From: Cinclus cinclus
Lineage: Eukaryota > Chordata > Aves > Passeriformes > Cinclidae
Reading direction: 5' to 3'
Assembly (NCBI RefSeq): GCF_963662255.1
Contig: NC_085050.1
Span: forward strand, 9,482,334 to 9,546,333
DNA: 64,000 nt
Position numbers and translations under genes: made by a program. Positions 49,340-62,604 of the stretch are shown piece after piece. The notes under the pieces were generated by a model. That model saw only the letters and a list, made by a program, of their open reading frames with translations. It was not told where the DNA came from and did not search any database. Every line of letters starts with the position of its first letter. Position 1 is the first letter of the stretch.

Positions 49340-49795
49340 CTCTGCGTGTGGACTTTGGGGTCTCGTCAATGGGGATGGGGCTATCTTCTGGGAAGGGAGA
49401 GCATACCTGGCTTCTGAGAGGACTCAGCAGTGCTGGGATCACATAGATGGGCCTCAGATGGGGAAACTTTAAGAAAATAAGAGCATCATAATGGGGAAAT
49501 GGAAAGAAAATGAGTGCATCATAACAAGGACATTGTCAGAAGTACCCAGATTTGTTGAGCTGGTGAGGGCAAGGAAACCACAAAAGGGGAAGCACCAGCC
49601 ACCATGTTGTGACTTTCAGATTCCATTGGGTCCCTGGCATGGACTGGTCAGAACCTAAACCTGCCAAGAACCAGGCTGGCTCATAACAAAAGCGCTGAGG
49701 AAAATCAGGGAAAGACTGTCAAAAGGGAAGAAAAGCAGGGAGTAGCAATTTTATCTATTGCTAAACTCCCTTGATTAAGAGTCCCCCTACAGGAC
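49340..49795 (-). pseudogene. Decayed chemokine copy C: 5' flank and part of exon 1
   Basis: Positions 49475-49795 match copy B over about 320 bases (for example gagtgcatcataacaaggac, then ttcagattccatt, then agtagcaatttt). Positions 49340-49470 match the exon 1 end and splice donor of the intact gene: CTGAGGC, CCAGCACTGCTGAGTCC and a GTATGC donor followed by tcccttcccagaagatagccc. TATA, ATG and signal peptide are missing, and exons 2 and 3 are not found. Confidence 0.6.
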
Positions 49796-49890
49796 CTCTC
49801 TAGGTACTGGAAGCTGCTGTAAGATTCCCCAAGAGCATTTTCTTCTCCAGGATGAACAAACTGAACTCACTCAGCAGTGAGCTACAGCCT
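49796..49890 (-). mobile_element. Short CR1 LINE fragment
   Basis: The plus strand reads ggaagctgctgtaagattcc, then ttcttctccaggatgaacaa, then ctcactcagca, which is the reverse complement of a well-known CR1 segment. It is diverged and short. Confidence 0.55.
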
Positions 49891-51924
49891 GGTCTTGTGA
49901 AGAGCCACAAAGATGCCATAACACTGTGTGTAATCCTACTGGCTCTACTTGCACCTGCAGGGATTTTCTATATTTCAGATTAGGTATTAATAGTTTGAAG
50001 GCTCTTTGGCTCCATACAGATCCAGGTTCATTCTTGACAAACTCTCCTGGGTTAATGCTAGGAATTGATAACACAGGAGCTTTATAAATCAAGATGGCTT
50101 TGGAGATGCCTGGTTGTCTTTACTTGGTGACACAAAACATTCTCTGTGCCTGGCATCCATCTCTCAGTATGGTTTTGTAAACAAGGAGGGAAACGATTTC
50201 TTTTAATTTCTTTCAGAGATAAGAGAGAGGGCATCTTTGTGGTTCTTACACATTGATTTTTTTAGAGAGGTACGTAGTTCCTTGTACTTGAATTCACCTT
50301 AAAGAGAATTTATTCAGATGTGCTTTAAGTTTTCCAGGACGAAGATATGTATCTGGAATAATTGAGCTGAGCTCTCTCACTGAAGACACAATCCTGTTTG
50401 TCAAGGGATTAAACCTTTTCTTTCACTGTGTGCTGTTCTGTAAATCTCAGACCAAGGTCAGAATCAGCTTTTAGATATCAATTTTGACTGCTTCAGCAGG
50501 GCTAAAAGGACCTGGATTCCTCTGATATTCCCTTAAGGCATCTGCAATAGCTCACTGGTATGGAAAGTCACAGTTGTCTTAAAAGCACTTTCCATGCCCA
50601 TCCCTCAGCGGCCCAGAGGCTGACATCTGTACACAGGACATTGCCTTCTCTGGGAAAACTCCATTTTCAGCTCACAGAAGAGCAGGCTGCAACACAGCTC
50701 CTGTCTCCATGATTCTTTGCAGGGTCCCTGTCCTGCCCAATCAAACCCAAAGAATGTGTCCTTTTCCAGAATCTGTAGTTTTGTGTCTGCTTTGTTCCAG
50801 GTATGAATTGCAGGAAAACTAATCTGTTTTAGTGTGAATGAGACATTTTTCGTGCATTTAAATTAAGTTAATTATGTAACTGTTTTCTTTTTCTGAAATA
50901 GCTTTTTTATTTTCCTTGGATTTAATTCTGTGCATTCAAGAAGAAAGTTAAACAATGTCAGACTGAAGAAAATGAATTGCATAACATGCTGAAAAGATGA
51001 ACTAGGGAAATGCTTGTTTTTACATTCCCTTCTTACCTATGTCTTTAATGTGAATTACTGGAACATCAGAGAGAACTAACCAGTTTGGAATTTATTTTAA
51101 AATATGTATTCTCATAAAGTGGATGATTTCCTCTATGCACCTAATTTTAGTGGAAGAAAAAAGCAAGTGTTGGTATTATATTATTACAAAACATCCCTCA
51201 CGAGTAGTTAATTTTCAGAAGTTATAACAGCTTACTATTGCTGTTTTCCTTCTGAAATTACTTCCTCAGCTGAATTGTTTAAGCCTGATGCTGAAGATAA
51301 GTGCATGAAAACTAACTCATCAATTCTGCCCTTTCAAAAATGATCTTTGCAGCTGATTAAAGTGAACCATGACTGGTTTTGAGAAGAACCAAAGAACTCA
51401 GTGGCATTCTTGGATCTTTGTTTTAGTGTTCCTGACTGAAGCTTTAGATGACTTTTGGCTTCAGAGGTGAATCCATCTTTCCTTTCTATCCAATTCTCAA
51501 CACATGTTTTAAAGGCTCTTTTTTTTCCCTTTTTTTTCATAAGTGCGCAGGGAATAAGGATTTTTTGGGTAGAATCTTGACTTGTTTCAATGAGATGGAG
51601 TTTAGGTACTGAATATGTTCAGTAGTTAGATACTGAATGTGAATAAGATTTGAAATGAGAGATGGTTTCTCAAGAACTCAGAATCCCAGAAAGCATCTTT
51701 GATTTATAATTCTGGCACTAATGTTTTATAATCCATGAACTGTACTGTTGTGAGACCACTTGCATTTTTAATAGAAGTATATAGGCAATTTTTGAATAGA
51801 ATTTGGGCTGTAGATTATTAGTATAAAATAAACAGTGCATGTAAAATAAACAAATGAATTGCTAACAGGTATCTTACCTGCTTGTAAAATGCTGCTCCTG
51901 TCTGAGATGAAGCCCATCAGTGGA

Positions 51925-51978
51925 ATTAATGGTTGGGTCTAATAAAAAAAATTAATGGTTGGGTCTAGTTAAAAAAAA
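51925..51978 (+). repeat. 26-base tandem duplication
   Basis: The unit attaatggttgggtcta followed by an A run occurs twice in a row. Confidence 0.9.
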
Positions 51979-54900
51979 GAATGCAAGAGCTGTTCAGTAG
52001 AACAGAACATGAAATAACAAAAAGTATTCTGAAGAATGTCAATGCTATCTCCTTGAAAACCATGTACTTAAGTGCTGTATTTTTCTCTCATCATCCTATT
52101 ATAGATAATTGATTGTAACTCCATTCCTCCTGAATCATCCTTTCTGGAATTTGACAGTGCAGTATAGAAGCAAACCAGGCAGATGTGCTCCTTTACATCA
52201 GTTTTCTGTCAGAGCAATTGTGTCCTTTTTGTCAGGAATTTAGTTAAGGGCTCCTTCCAAGTATGGTTGCAGTTTCACTTGGTCCCCATTTCTCCTCAAA
52301 AATATAGGACAGCAATGCCAATGGCTTCTGCTGTGCTGATTTTCACGATGAGCTGTGACAGTAGGAAGCCTTCAGCAGGTGTACCTGTTGTGTCCTGATG
52401 CCTTGAATAATTTTTGCCTATTGCTTCTCTGCTTTGCTTACTTTCTTCTTCTTCCCATTCCTATCTCCCTTAGGTCATGCTATTCCTTGGTTACATACTT
52501 TCATGAGCTCCCTTCATTTTTTCCCTTTAGTGTTGACATCATGGCCTTCTAAGTTTATATTCATAATTGGTACATTATTTTTCTCCCATTCTTTTTCCAT
52601 TGTATATACAGCTTTCAAACTTCACCAAACACCTCTATCTTTCAAAACTCCCGGCTCTCTTTTCCTAGATGTGCAAGGAAGAGTTGTATGTTGCAGTTTG
52701 CATTATTATATATATGAGATGTAGCTCAGTATCTTTTTTTTATATCTGTTGAGACATACAGAAACATCCCTATTTTCTGGCATGTTTGTTATCAGAATTT
52801 GTGAAGAGAAACAGCAATATTTTTCAACTTACTGTTATATGGGGAATTTAATGTTTGGGGAACAACCTTCAGCAGTGGTTTTAGAGGATTACAAGCTCCG
52901 GCATTAACACTTGAGAATGTTAAAAGGAGTAGTTTTCATTCTCATTACATTTCATTCTCATTACTGTTCCTGAATTTTCAGCTATTTAGGCAGAAAAAGG
53001 GTCATGGAAACGGTAGCAAACGGAGCAAATAAGCAGATGGATTCTTCCAGTCCAGCTGGAATAACTACTCTTCCTATTGAAGGTTCAAAGGGAGGATCTC
53101 AGCTAGGAAAAAAGCTACATCCCTTGCTATATCTGAGATCTTAGTGCTTCCTAGTGGGCATCACAGAGAATTCCTCGAGGAGGGAGAGACTGCAGTTGAG
53201 TTAGAAGGACTTCACCAGCCAAACACTGATTTCAGGGTATTTTGTTGTCCTTATCAGCTATGAGACATTCAGATGTACAAAGCCTGAGCAGCAGTGGCTG
53301 GACATCTGGTCAAGAGGAATGAACCCAAAAGGACAATAATTGTAGAGGGAGATGAGGTCATACCATTCTCAGGAATGGGAGCAATTGTCATAGATTTGTA
53401 TGTTCCTGTGTACAACAGGAGAAAGGACTCAGGAGTCCTTCTTAGAAGAAGAGATTTGTTCCTTGCCTGAAGTACACACTGTCCAGGTAGAGACGTGCTG
53501 CAAAGGAGAGCTGGCAGGGTTTTACAGCACAGCAAGGAGTACTGAGCTTACAAATAGAAGAGAAATGGTGAGTGTGTGCTATGGGAGGGATGATGAACTG
53601 ACTTTCTTTGCCATAGTCTGGGTCAGAAGGCAAGAGGAAAGGCAGGAAAGCCTGCACTAGCTTGTGGCCTCCTGTTATCCTCACTTTTTCAGTTGGATTC
53701 TGTTGCTTCTGCAAGATGGGCAACCATAAGAAAATAAATCAGGGTAATTGTCAAGAAAATTGTTTTCTGGGCATATGTGGTTAAATGAAAAGAATGATTC
53801 TGGAGAGTGTTACATGTGGCATAACTAATATTGAGCACTACAGATGACAAATCCAGCAGCCAAAAATAAATGGGAATCTAAATATGAGCCACTTACTAAT
53901 TTTTGTTTTTCTATATAGCTTCCAAAATAAAAACTGATCAGAAAAGATAGAAAATTAAAATGAACACTCAAAAATTTACTGCGCTTGGGAGTGAGTAGCA
54001 ACATCCAAATGTGGCTGTTCATTGTCATAGGGTTAGGAAGAAGGTACACAAAAGGAAATGTCTCCAGGGTTCCTAGAAGAAATCTGGTGTCCTTCTTCAC
54101 CTGACCTACAGGACACTTGGCTGAAAGGTGTGGCCAGTGCACATCCTTACCACAAGACTACGGTGGAGCTTGAGCTGGAAAAATGCTGTTGTTTTTTGTA
54201 CCTCCATCCAGAAGACAGTTGCTCTGCCCAGTTAAACCAAATGCTAGCAAGTCTGTGACTCTTAACCTTCAGTACACAGAATTCATCAGCAGTGGAGCTA
54301 TGTTCACTGTCATCTTGTGGATAAAATCTTTTCAAATATTCTCCTTCCTTACAGACTGCAGTTCCACTGCTTGGTCTGTACAAAATGTTCTTGGAAGGGA
54401 ATCATAGGTAAAAAAACCTTTTCAGATACTTCCAAGAGATTGAGAATTATTCCTTATCCTGCTGTCCCTGTCTCTATGTACTCAGCTAGGTATGAAGTCC
54501 TCATTTCTCATCACATTCTACAGACCATTCTGGAACCTAATCCTAAACAGATGCTGTTTCTCTTGAGATGATTATTAAAATTAATTGTTTGTAAATTAGG
54601 CAGCAACTAAAATTTGCTGTCAGTACTTACCTGAAGTTAAGTAAGTAAGAAGGGCTTTTTATTTTAACCAGAACAAAGTTCTTTTTTCAAGTGGGCATTG
54701 TTAGCTGCATTCCAGTGCATTGAAAAACTGTGGCTGTGTCTAAGGAACTTTGTTGTGGCCCAACAAAGGATTCCAACTTGTCCCCTATTTTGGGCTGTTT
54801 TTTTTCCAGAAATAACTTACAGTATTTCTGCATATTTTGAGCACAGATGTATTCCCAAACTTTCTCTTGCTATATGGATTATTTGTGACTGGTTTCTTTA

Positions 54901-56757
54901 ATTTGAATGGAGCAACACAAAAATCCAGTAGAAGATACTGGAACATATGTATAAATTGAAATGAGCCTTGATTAAAGACACACATCTTGTGAAAAGGAAA
55001 GATAAATCATTCTTGTACTGCATAGCTGGCAATCAGAAAAGGAAGATGGAGCTGCTTATCCTGATATTTTCAGCCTTCGACAGCTGGGCAGAAAAGCTGA
55101 GTCATATTAACTGACTGTTGGCAGGTAAAATAGATTGGGCCAAACCCATTCCATGAAATATGTTCAGTGAAATTAATCTCCACAGAAACTGTATCTTGGT
55201 TTTCAACACTTTGACATAATGGTGAAAAATTTATACTGCTTTAAGCTACATTTGTCCCTTCATTTATGTAAATCCTTTATTGCAACAGTGTTTTCTCAGG
55301 TGTGTGACTGCTCAGTATTTAACAGGTTTTTATTATCTCCAAGTGTTTAATCCAAGAAAAAAATATAATTTTATTGGTTAAGCTATACTTTTGTTGGCTA
55401 AGTTATGGGGATTTCAGAAAGAACTTTATGTATTCAAGGGTGGGATGATCTCATCTGCTTTGCACATCAGTTCTGTAGCCTGGGGACTTGGGTGTTGTGT
55501 GGAGATGTGTCAGTCCCATTGTAGTCTCTGTTACTGCTGTGAGTGTCTGCAAACTCTTACATTGTGTTTGCTAAGTCATTCAGGACCTGATCTGAAAGAT
55601 TTTTAAATCAGAGAAAATGGGTTTTCTTACATGGGTCTGAGGGAGGTCTGGAAGGTCCACACTTGTTCCCTTGTACACTTGTTCAAGCAGGTACTTGTGG
55701 AGGAATAGATTCTCTCTTAGTCTGAAAATGGGCACATTCTTCTTTTTGATAATTAAAAAGGCAGTAAATACAAGGTAGAAGTAAATATAAGATAGAAGAA
55801 GATGCACAGAAAGAAATGCTGTCACTATCAAACATCACCACTGAAGATGAATGCAGATAATAATTTCTGATGTGAAGAGCATCATCAGGTGAAATGTCAG
55901 GAGCCAGAGGGACTGTGATGATGTCTACTCTTACTTTTCTGTTCAGCTTCTATGCCTTGACATGCCCAAAGCTGCTTTGGATCTAGGTTTTGGAGAGGCT
56001 TGCAGGTGAGTCTCCCAGTTGTCAGTTCCTTTCAGAAAGGTGGGTAGCAGGCTGTGTATGAGAAAGAAAGTAACAAATAAATAAATACCAAGAAACCCTC
56101 ATAAGATTTGCTTCTATGGAATAGTCTTTGGCCACAGGAGGGCAATACTGTTCTATAATAAATTTGGCAAGCTTTATTCCCTAAAAGTCTGGTTTGTCAG
56201 CAGGTACCTGGGGGAAAATGGGATTGATCACAGTTAACAAAAGCATCAAAGTTGTATTGATCAGGAAGTGGTTTTATGCCTTGAGCTATGTTTGCAGGGG
56301 CTGAGCAGCTGGTTCTCCCAATCCTCCTTTCCAGAAGAGCAAATCGCAGCACAGACTCTCAGAGCTGTGATGACATCTAAGGAATTGCTGCTTCTGCATC
56401 CCTGGTTCAGATTGGTACTGGTTTGTGCTGTCCTCCCTTCCACCATCTCAGCTGGAGCCCAGAACCAGGAGGTGGCACAAGCAATACAACAGTGACTCTG
56501 GCAGCTCCCATGGTGCTGGTGGAGGGCTCTTTGTCCCTTGTCTCTCAGCTGTTACAAAGGAGAATTTTAACTGATAACGGTGAGAATCTCAGGGTGTATG
56601 ACTCTCACTAATACTGGTAGGAGTATTCAGCTGGGAAAGGTGGATTTTATTTTTCTTTTTTCCTTCAGAAACTTTTTCCATGTTTTCCTCAGAGGCTGAG
56701 GGCATGTTCTTTACTAGAATCCAGGCACAGGAGCAGGAGTCCTAACTTATTAGGCCA

Positions 56758-56803
56758 TTGATTTATGCCCTTGCTCTTTGTTGATTTATGTCCTTGCTCT
56801 TAG
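56758..56803 (+). repeat. 23-base tandem duplication
   Basis: The unit ttgatttatg(c/t)ccttgctctt occurs twice in a row with two differences. Confidence 0.9.
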
Positions 56804-58769
56804 CTGGTCAGATAAATCTCATTAGTTAGAAGATTCTCCAGAGAAGCAAGTGTTGTGGGTTTTAATTCCCCAGAGGAGATGATTGAGTTGAGTGTGCATT
56901 TGTGGCTCTTAGAAGAATAGGGGATACCATTGTTTGCTCTTATGAGAGAAAATGAAAGCTCCACTGTGTTCTTTATGAAGATTAATCTGGTAGGAGTGCT
57001 TTGAGACCAGTGGATTTAAGTTTTAAAGTGAAGTGAATACTTGGTTTGCAAAGACTAAGAGTTTAGTTTGAGAATGGTGTTTGGCAGAGTCAGACATGTG
57101 AGTACATTTGAGTACCTAATACATCACCTAACATACTTCAAATAGTTAAACAATAATATGAAAGTAGCTTGTGCATTCTGGGTATCTATTTTGGAGACAG
57201 CTGTATTCCCCAGACTAACAGAGAAGAACAGGGAGTGTCCTAAGGGCCAGCTTTGTCATCGCTGTTTTCTGGTATGACAGGAATAGTCTTCAAGAAAAAT
57301 TAAAGTAATATTAAAAGTTAAAAAGGCATATTTATGAAGGATAGATTGCTAACTTCCAAGCTAACCTTTTAGGTCATCTGGAAATGAAAATGTTTCAGAT
57401 AATTAATGTTATTGAGCTGCTGCCCTTTTAGCTTCTGTTTCTGAATAAAAACTCAGAGAGGTCCCTATCTGAAAGACAATTCTTCTGAGTAATGTTTTTC
57501 AGTTTGTAGTTTGGACACTGCCTCTGATGGATCTGCAAATGTTCAAACTCTTGTCTACAGCTTTTCTTTAGAAGGTGCTGAACTTCCACTGAATGTGTCT
57601 AAAGGAAGAAAGCATTTATATCAGGTTTGTGTTAAATACCAATTTATTTTATGCTTTATGTTTTCAAGTGTGTTTTAGGTATCATAATCAAGAAAAAATG
57701 TTTTGTTTTGTAGGAATAAATCTTAAGGCTTTTATTTTTAAATTTGTCTGAGGTGAACTGAAACAAATCTGACAGTTTCAAGAAGATTGACTTGGCAAAG
57801 AGGCCAGGAACCCAAGGAAAATGGCATTTTCTGAGTAATTCTGGGAACTGGTATCCTCAAGTGCTCTCAAAAAAAGAGGAATTCCTTCAGGTGAGTGACA
57901 GCCAGTCTTTTTGGCATAGGGTGGGCAATGATGATACAAACCATGATGTGATGAAGTTTTTCCAGCTAAGTTCTTATTCTAGGGGAATCAACATTTGGCA
58001 GTTAAACACTTAGGTGAGACTCCATTTATTTCATTTTATCTGTCACTTAATGTGTGTGTACACAAACAAGTGGAGCCAGTCACCCAAGTCTGTTGTATGC
58101 TTCTGAATGTAATCCCTTTCTCATGTCAGTCCATAGTTACTTTTTCTGCTCAAACCACTACATTAAAAATCCCATTATTGACTTTACTGTCTTATCTATT
58201 GGAGAAGAGTTGGAGAAGTGCTTTTGTCAGTCTTTGTGGTTTTGAACACTTACAATGTGTGCAAATGGTCATGGCAAAGGTGATTCTGATGTTGCTTCCA
58301 CCTGAAATTTTTTCCTGCTCTCTACCACAGATGTAGTGTATTCCTAGGTAGATTTGCACATATTTTCTGTCACTTCAGGAGAGATCATGAATAGTCAAAT
58401 GTCAACTGAATGTCACAGAAATGGCTCTTATAATGAAATCTATTAAGGTGTCCAATAGTCCTTGCTTTGTGACCTTTATGACAAATCAAACAAAACAATA
58501 AAACACAGAGAAAGCAATACCCTTCCTGGGGCTGAGGCAGATGGCCAAGTGTTGGTAGAAGTTTTTGGCTTTATTGTTATTTATATTTTTCTTTTGCTTT
58601 TTAAATAATTTACAATGATTATTACTTCAAGTGTTTATTTTTGTCACACTTCTGAATGTTAGTAGGCTAACCCAACTTTTTAATTCTTTTGATCCTTTGT
58701 TCTTATTATGATCAACCTATTTTTATGACTAGTCATGTATATATTTGCTGTTTCTTTATTTGCTGATTT

Positions 58770-59180
58770 AGACACTAGAAGAGACCATGAGGATTGTCTC
58801 ATCTGACTTCCTGAACAAGCCAGACCAGGTTACTGAACTCCATAATTCCAGCCTAGATTCTTACTGAGACAAGAAACACAGCTTTTAAAATGAGATTACA
58901 TTTTGTTCCAAGACTTCCAGTAAGAAAAACTCACTATATTAACTAGTGAGTCCTTGAAATCCCCCATTACCTTTGTTTATGAATTGCATCTTCTGTCTAC
59001 CCTGGATGTAATTAATGTCAGGTGACTGCTATGGCATCTGGATACATCTGTTTTTTTGCTCATGAGACAATACTTGAGAAGAATGACAAAGAATAACTTG
59101 TCTTGTTCCTTCTGAACCCTAATGCCTTTGCCAGTCCAGGTGAGCTATCCACAAGTATTTTTTGTGTAAACTTGGAAAAC
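58770..59180 (-). mobile_element. Old, strongly diverged CR1/L3-like LINE fragment
   Basis: The phrases gaccatgaggattgtctcat, ctgacttcctgaacaa and taaaatgagattacattttg in this order resemble an ancient amniote CR1/L3 3' region in reverse orientation. Divergence is high and the boundaries are uncertain. Confidence 0.4.
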
Positions 59181-62100
59181 TATCCACACCAGGGTTTTAA
59201 AGGTCTGTGTTTTGAAGGTAGTTGGGACTGGAGAATTAGCATTCACAAAGGCTAACTTTATCCAAAAGCCCAAATGTTCCTCTGTCAGCAACAAAAGAGA
59301 ATTGTATTTCCAAATACCTAAGTTAGAATATTTGAAGTTAGGCTTCTGATTATCCAGGGCCCAGGAAGGTGCTCTATAAATATCCCATAGTGTCCACAAT
59401 ATACTCTTTTAAGAACTTAAATTTTGTTCCTTTTTTTTCTTTAGTAGTCTTTTGGCTACCTGTGGGGGACTGAAGGAAGTCTACTTCCAGAAAGAGTGGA
59501 TTGACTTTCAATGAAGAACCTGCCATTAAAGAAAAAAATGACTTATACCTGAAATAAAGGTAGTTTTCTTACCTCTGCCAGACACTCTGCCAGCTGGAGA
59601 GTGGTAGGTGCCTGTTTAGGCTTTTAGATGAGGGAATAGTTCTATTCATATAGGTCAAGGACGTTTAAAGTCTCCAATAATCAATCACATAGACTTAAAT
59701 CACCTCTGACCTCAGTCTGCAGACTTGCTGTGTACCATTTGTTTAGGCTATTGTGCTTAGTGAATAGTTTTGTATTTTTTCAGAGTTTTGTTGTTATGTT
59801 TGGTTTTGTTTCATGCTTTCATCTTATTTGGTGATGAACAAGCACACTGTGTGGGTTTGTTTCTGAGCTTTAGAAATATGGTAGTGCTTTGTCACTTTTC
59901 ACTTACACAAGGCCACAGTGACATTCAAGCTGGAGAAAAGTATTATTCCTAAATATTGGGGCACATGAATCACAGATATTCATTGTTAAAAAGAATAGTG
60001 CACTTTAGTGACCCAGCTGTTCAACACAACCCATCAACTTAAGAGACCAGAGAGGTTTTCAGCAGCATGGCCAGCACGTGCTGGAGGGGCATGATCTTTT
60101 TTCTGTAAGCTTTCCCAGAACTGCTGATATATTCCTGTAAAAGGCTCTCATGACTTCTATTCAGTGTTATGAAATCTCATGTAGCAGCTAAAAGTTCCCG
60201 AGCAGTGCTGTCTTTGGCTATCTAATGGCTTGCTCTGATTCAGTTCTCCTTTTGGATCATGCACAGAACTATATTGGCTAGCAACTGCTGTCACCACAGA
60301 TAAACAAAAAGAATCCCTGTAATCCAAATCAGAGGAAAATTATGTTGATGGTAAAATCTTTTTTGTGTGTTTTACAGATTTTCAGGTATGTAATGAGAAT
60401 CTTAAAATAACAGATATTTCAATAGGAGTTGGAATTAAGGAGAAATAAATTAATTGACCACTTAAAAGCTGCATGTTCTGTTCCCAGCTCTGGCAGTGAT
60501 CTGCCCATTATGTTTAGAAAGGCTTTTTCATAATTTTTCTCTTGCATACTGTTGGTTAAAGGGGTGAGCCTTTTGGAATTGGAGCCCTCTCAATGTTCTG
60601 CTGTTTGATCACACCCACTCTTTGTCTTTCGTGGCTTCTATGTTCTTCTAGTAAACAAATGCTAGCAGGAAGCTCCAAGGCTGTAGAGAAACACAAGTCT
60701 GTACTCTTTTGCAATTGATTTTTTTTTTCAGGTGTTATTATCATCACAAGACATAGCCAATGGATCCCAAGCTGTGTTGAAGGCTGATCCTTGGTGACAT
60801 ACTGCAATAAGGGGTGCTTATTTCTATTTGTTTGTTAGCTATTCCAGGGGAAAAAAAAAAAAACAACAACAAAGCTGCTTAAGTTTATAAACCTATTATG
60901 TGGTATTCCAAAAGGTCAAGTTGCTGTTCTTTTAAAATACAATTTAATTGAAAATGGACAGTAGCCTGGATCTTCTTGAGGCATAATGAAGTAGACTATT
61001 GATATGCACCATGTGTTCCTGATTAAACTCAGAAGGCTGGGAATGTTCAGCCAATTATGCAATTTGTGAGACATTGCCCAATTAGTTTAGGACCATGCAA
61101 AAGCAGGTATGCAGAAAGATACTTTGTATGTTCCCTGTAAGCAAAAAACTCAAACTACAAAGTGCTGAATTATGTACAGGCTAGTAAAGGCAATTGATTA
61201 TTTGAACTTTCTTGTTGCATTTTGTTTATCTCCTAGAGAGATTTGGGTATAGTAGAAATTTACAGTGTAGCATAGTAACTTACAGTTAAATGTAACAGTA
61301 AGGAAACATGGATATTAATACAAAGAACAGGGACAAAGGATACAGTTTAACATCTGGAAAAATCCTATTTTTTATAGTGAATGTAGCAGTTTCTGCCTGC
61401 CTCATTTTACAAATCTACCTAAGAGGAGGGGTTTGTGTTGTTATCAAGTTCTCTAGTTAAAAGAATAGCATTTAAAGAAATACTGGCATGGTTTTAATGA
61501 TTAATGAAATTTTGGATCATCTTTAAGGAAAATACTCACTGTGGAGGATGTTTAAACCACAGAAAAATAACTCTATGTATTTCAGGTTTCAGCTTTGTCT
61601 TTATGATTTATCAGTTTGTACAGACCCCTATAAATTACAAAGACATATCTGGTCATGTAATATTTTGCAAGAATATGCCTGAGCATGCTTCTGTCAAAAA
61701 TACAGAAAAATCTCTCAGTGTGTTTAAAACATCAGAATTATCTTTTTTAATAAATACTTTTTATTTATAGAAAAATTTTATTATCTCTAGCCATGGAGTC
61801 ACACAGGGGATGTTCAGCAGATTTGTGCAATTTGTCAGAGCAGCAGTTGTTTCTGACTGAAGTAAATATTGACACTGGCAAGTAAAGATGGGACAGCAAG
61901 CAGTTCAGTCTTCTCCCCCGTGGAAAAGAAACACCACGTTGCAGAGGCTTTAACTGAATATTAAAGCTTTGTGAATTTGCTTAGCTGGTTATAAAATGTA
62001 CTTCAGAGCTCCAGAGTGTCTGAAAACCAGGTTGATTTAATCATGGACTCAGGGGCTTTATTCACATGATCAAGAGAATTAAAGTTCAGCTACTTTGTTG

Positions 62101-62228
62101 TGGGCTAATCGTTAATCCCAGAGTGGCTGGTGCCAGGGGCTGGGGAGATAGGACTCAGGGTGATGAAGGGTGTTTGGCAGCCTGGTGCCTGTTCATTGTG
62201 TTTGTGCTGAACAAGGAAGCAACAGGAA
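59181..62228. other. Intergenic, nothing recognised
   Basis: The stretch is AT-rich with no repeat family or exon that I recognise. Confidence 0.5.
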
Positions 62229-62317
62229 CAAAAAAAAAAAAAAAACCAAAAAAAACCCCAAGAAACAAAAACCAACCAACCAACCAAAAACAAACAAACA
62301 AAAAAAACCACCCCCAC
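62229..62317 (+). repeat. A-rich low-complexity tract with CAAC and AAAC units
   Basis: A runs are followed by (ccaa)n, (aaac)n and CCACCCCC. The lysine-rich part of the open frame crossing it is an artefact of this tract. Confidence 0.9.
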
Positions 62318-62322
62318 AATGA

Positions 62323-62604
62323 ATCCTTCAGGGAGTTTACCAGGTCAGAATTAAGGAGTTTGTTTCTTCGGCCAGCCAAGAAGTCTTGGTGGAAATTGAT
62401 TCTTGTAAGGAGTGCAGTTGCACAGTGGAATCTGGCAAGAACCTGTGGGATATTTGTAGTAGGGGCAGCAAACACTGGGACATTTGCCTGTGTCCCAGTC
62501 CTATCTCTAAAGAAATTTTAAACTCCTCAGAAGAAATTTTAAGTGAACTGTGTGTTAAAGGTCCCTCCTTACAGGAGTGGGTAAGCAAGACAAATTCCAT
62601 GTGA
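62323..62604 (+). other. Unidentified cysteine-rich open frame, about 93 codons
   Basis: The frame opens after a TGA at 62320-62322 and closes at TGA 62602-62604. It has no ATG near its start but a possible acceptor (tttaccag). It reads KEFVSSASQEVLVEIDSCKE, then CSC, GKNLWDIC, KHWDICLCPSP and an acidic serine-rich end. It looks more protein-like than chance frames nearby. It could be a relic of an endogenous element or an orphan exon, and I cannot name it. Confidence 0.25.

Larger units (their letters stand above)
49891..58769. other. Intergenic, no gene recognised
   Basis: The DNA is AT-rich with many chance frames. Two small tandem duplications (51925-51978, 56758-56803) and one exon-like open segment (57503-57624) are the only structures noted. 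Confidence 0.5.

Noticed and set aside
48810..49472. 220-codon plus-strand open frame, the longest in the window
   Set aside because: It has no domain or signal peptide, is tryptophan- and glycine-rich in a manner typical of chance frames, and overlaps a chemokine remnant on the other strand.
58770..59180. Possible conserved regulatory element
   Set aside because: The wording of the sequence fits an old CR1/L3-like LINE better than a conserved non-coding element.
62066..62521. 151-codon plus-strand open frame
   Set aside because: Its middle is an A-rich low-complexity tract translated as poly-lysine, and the rest has no family resemblance.
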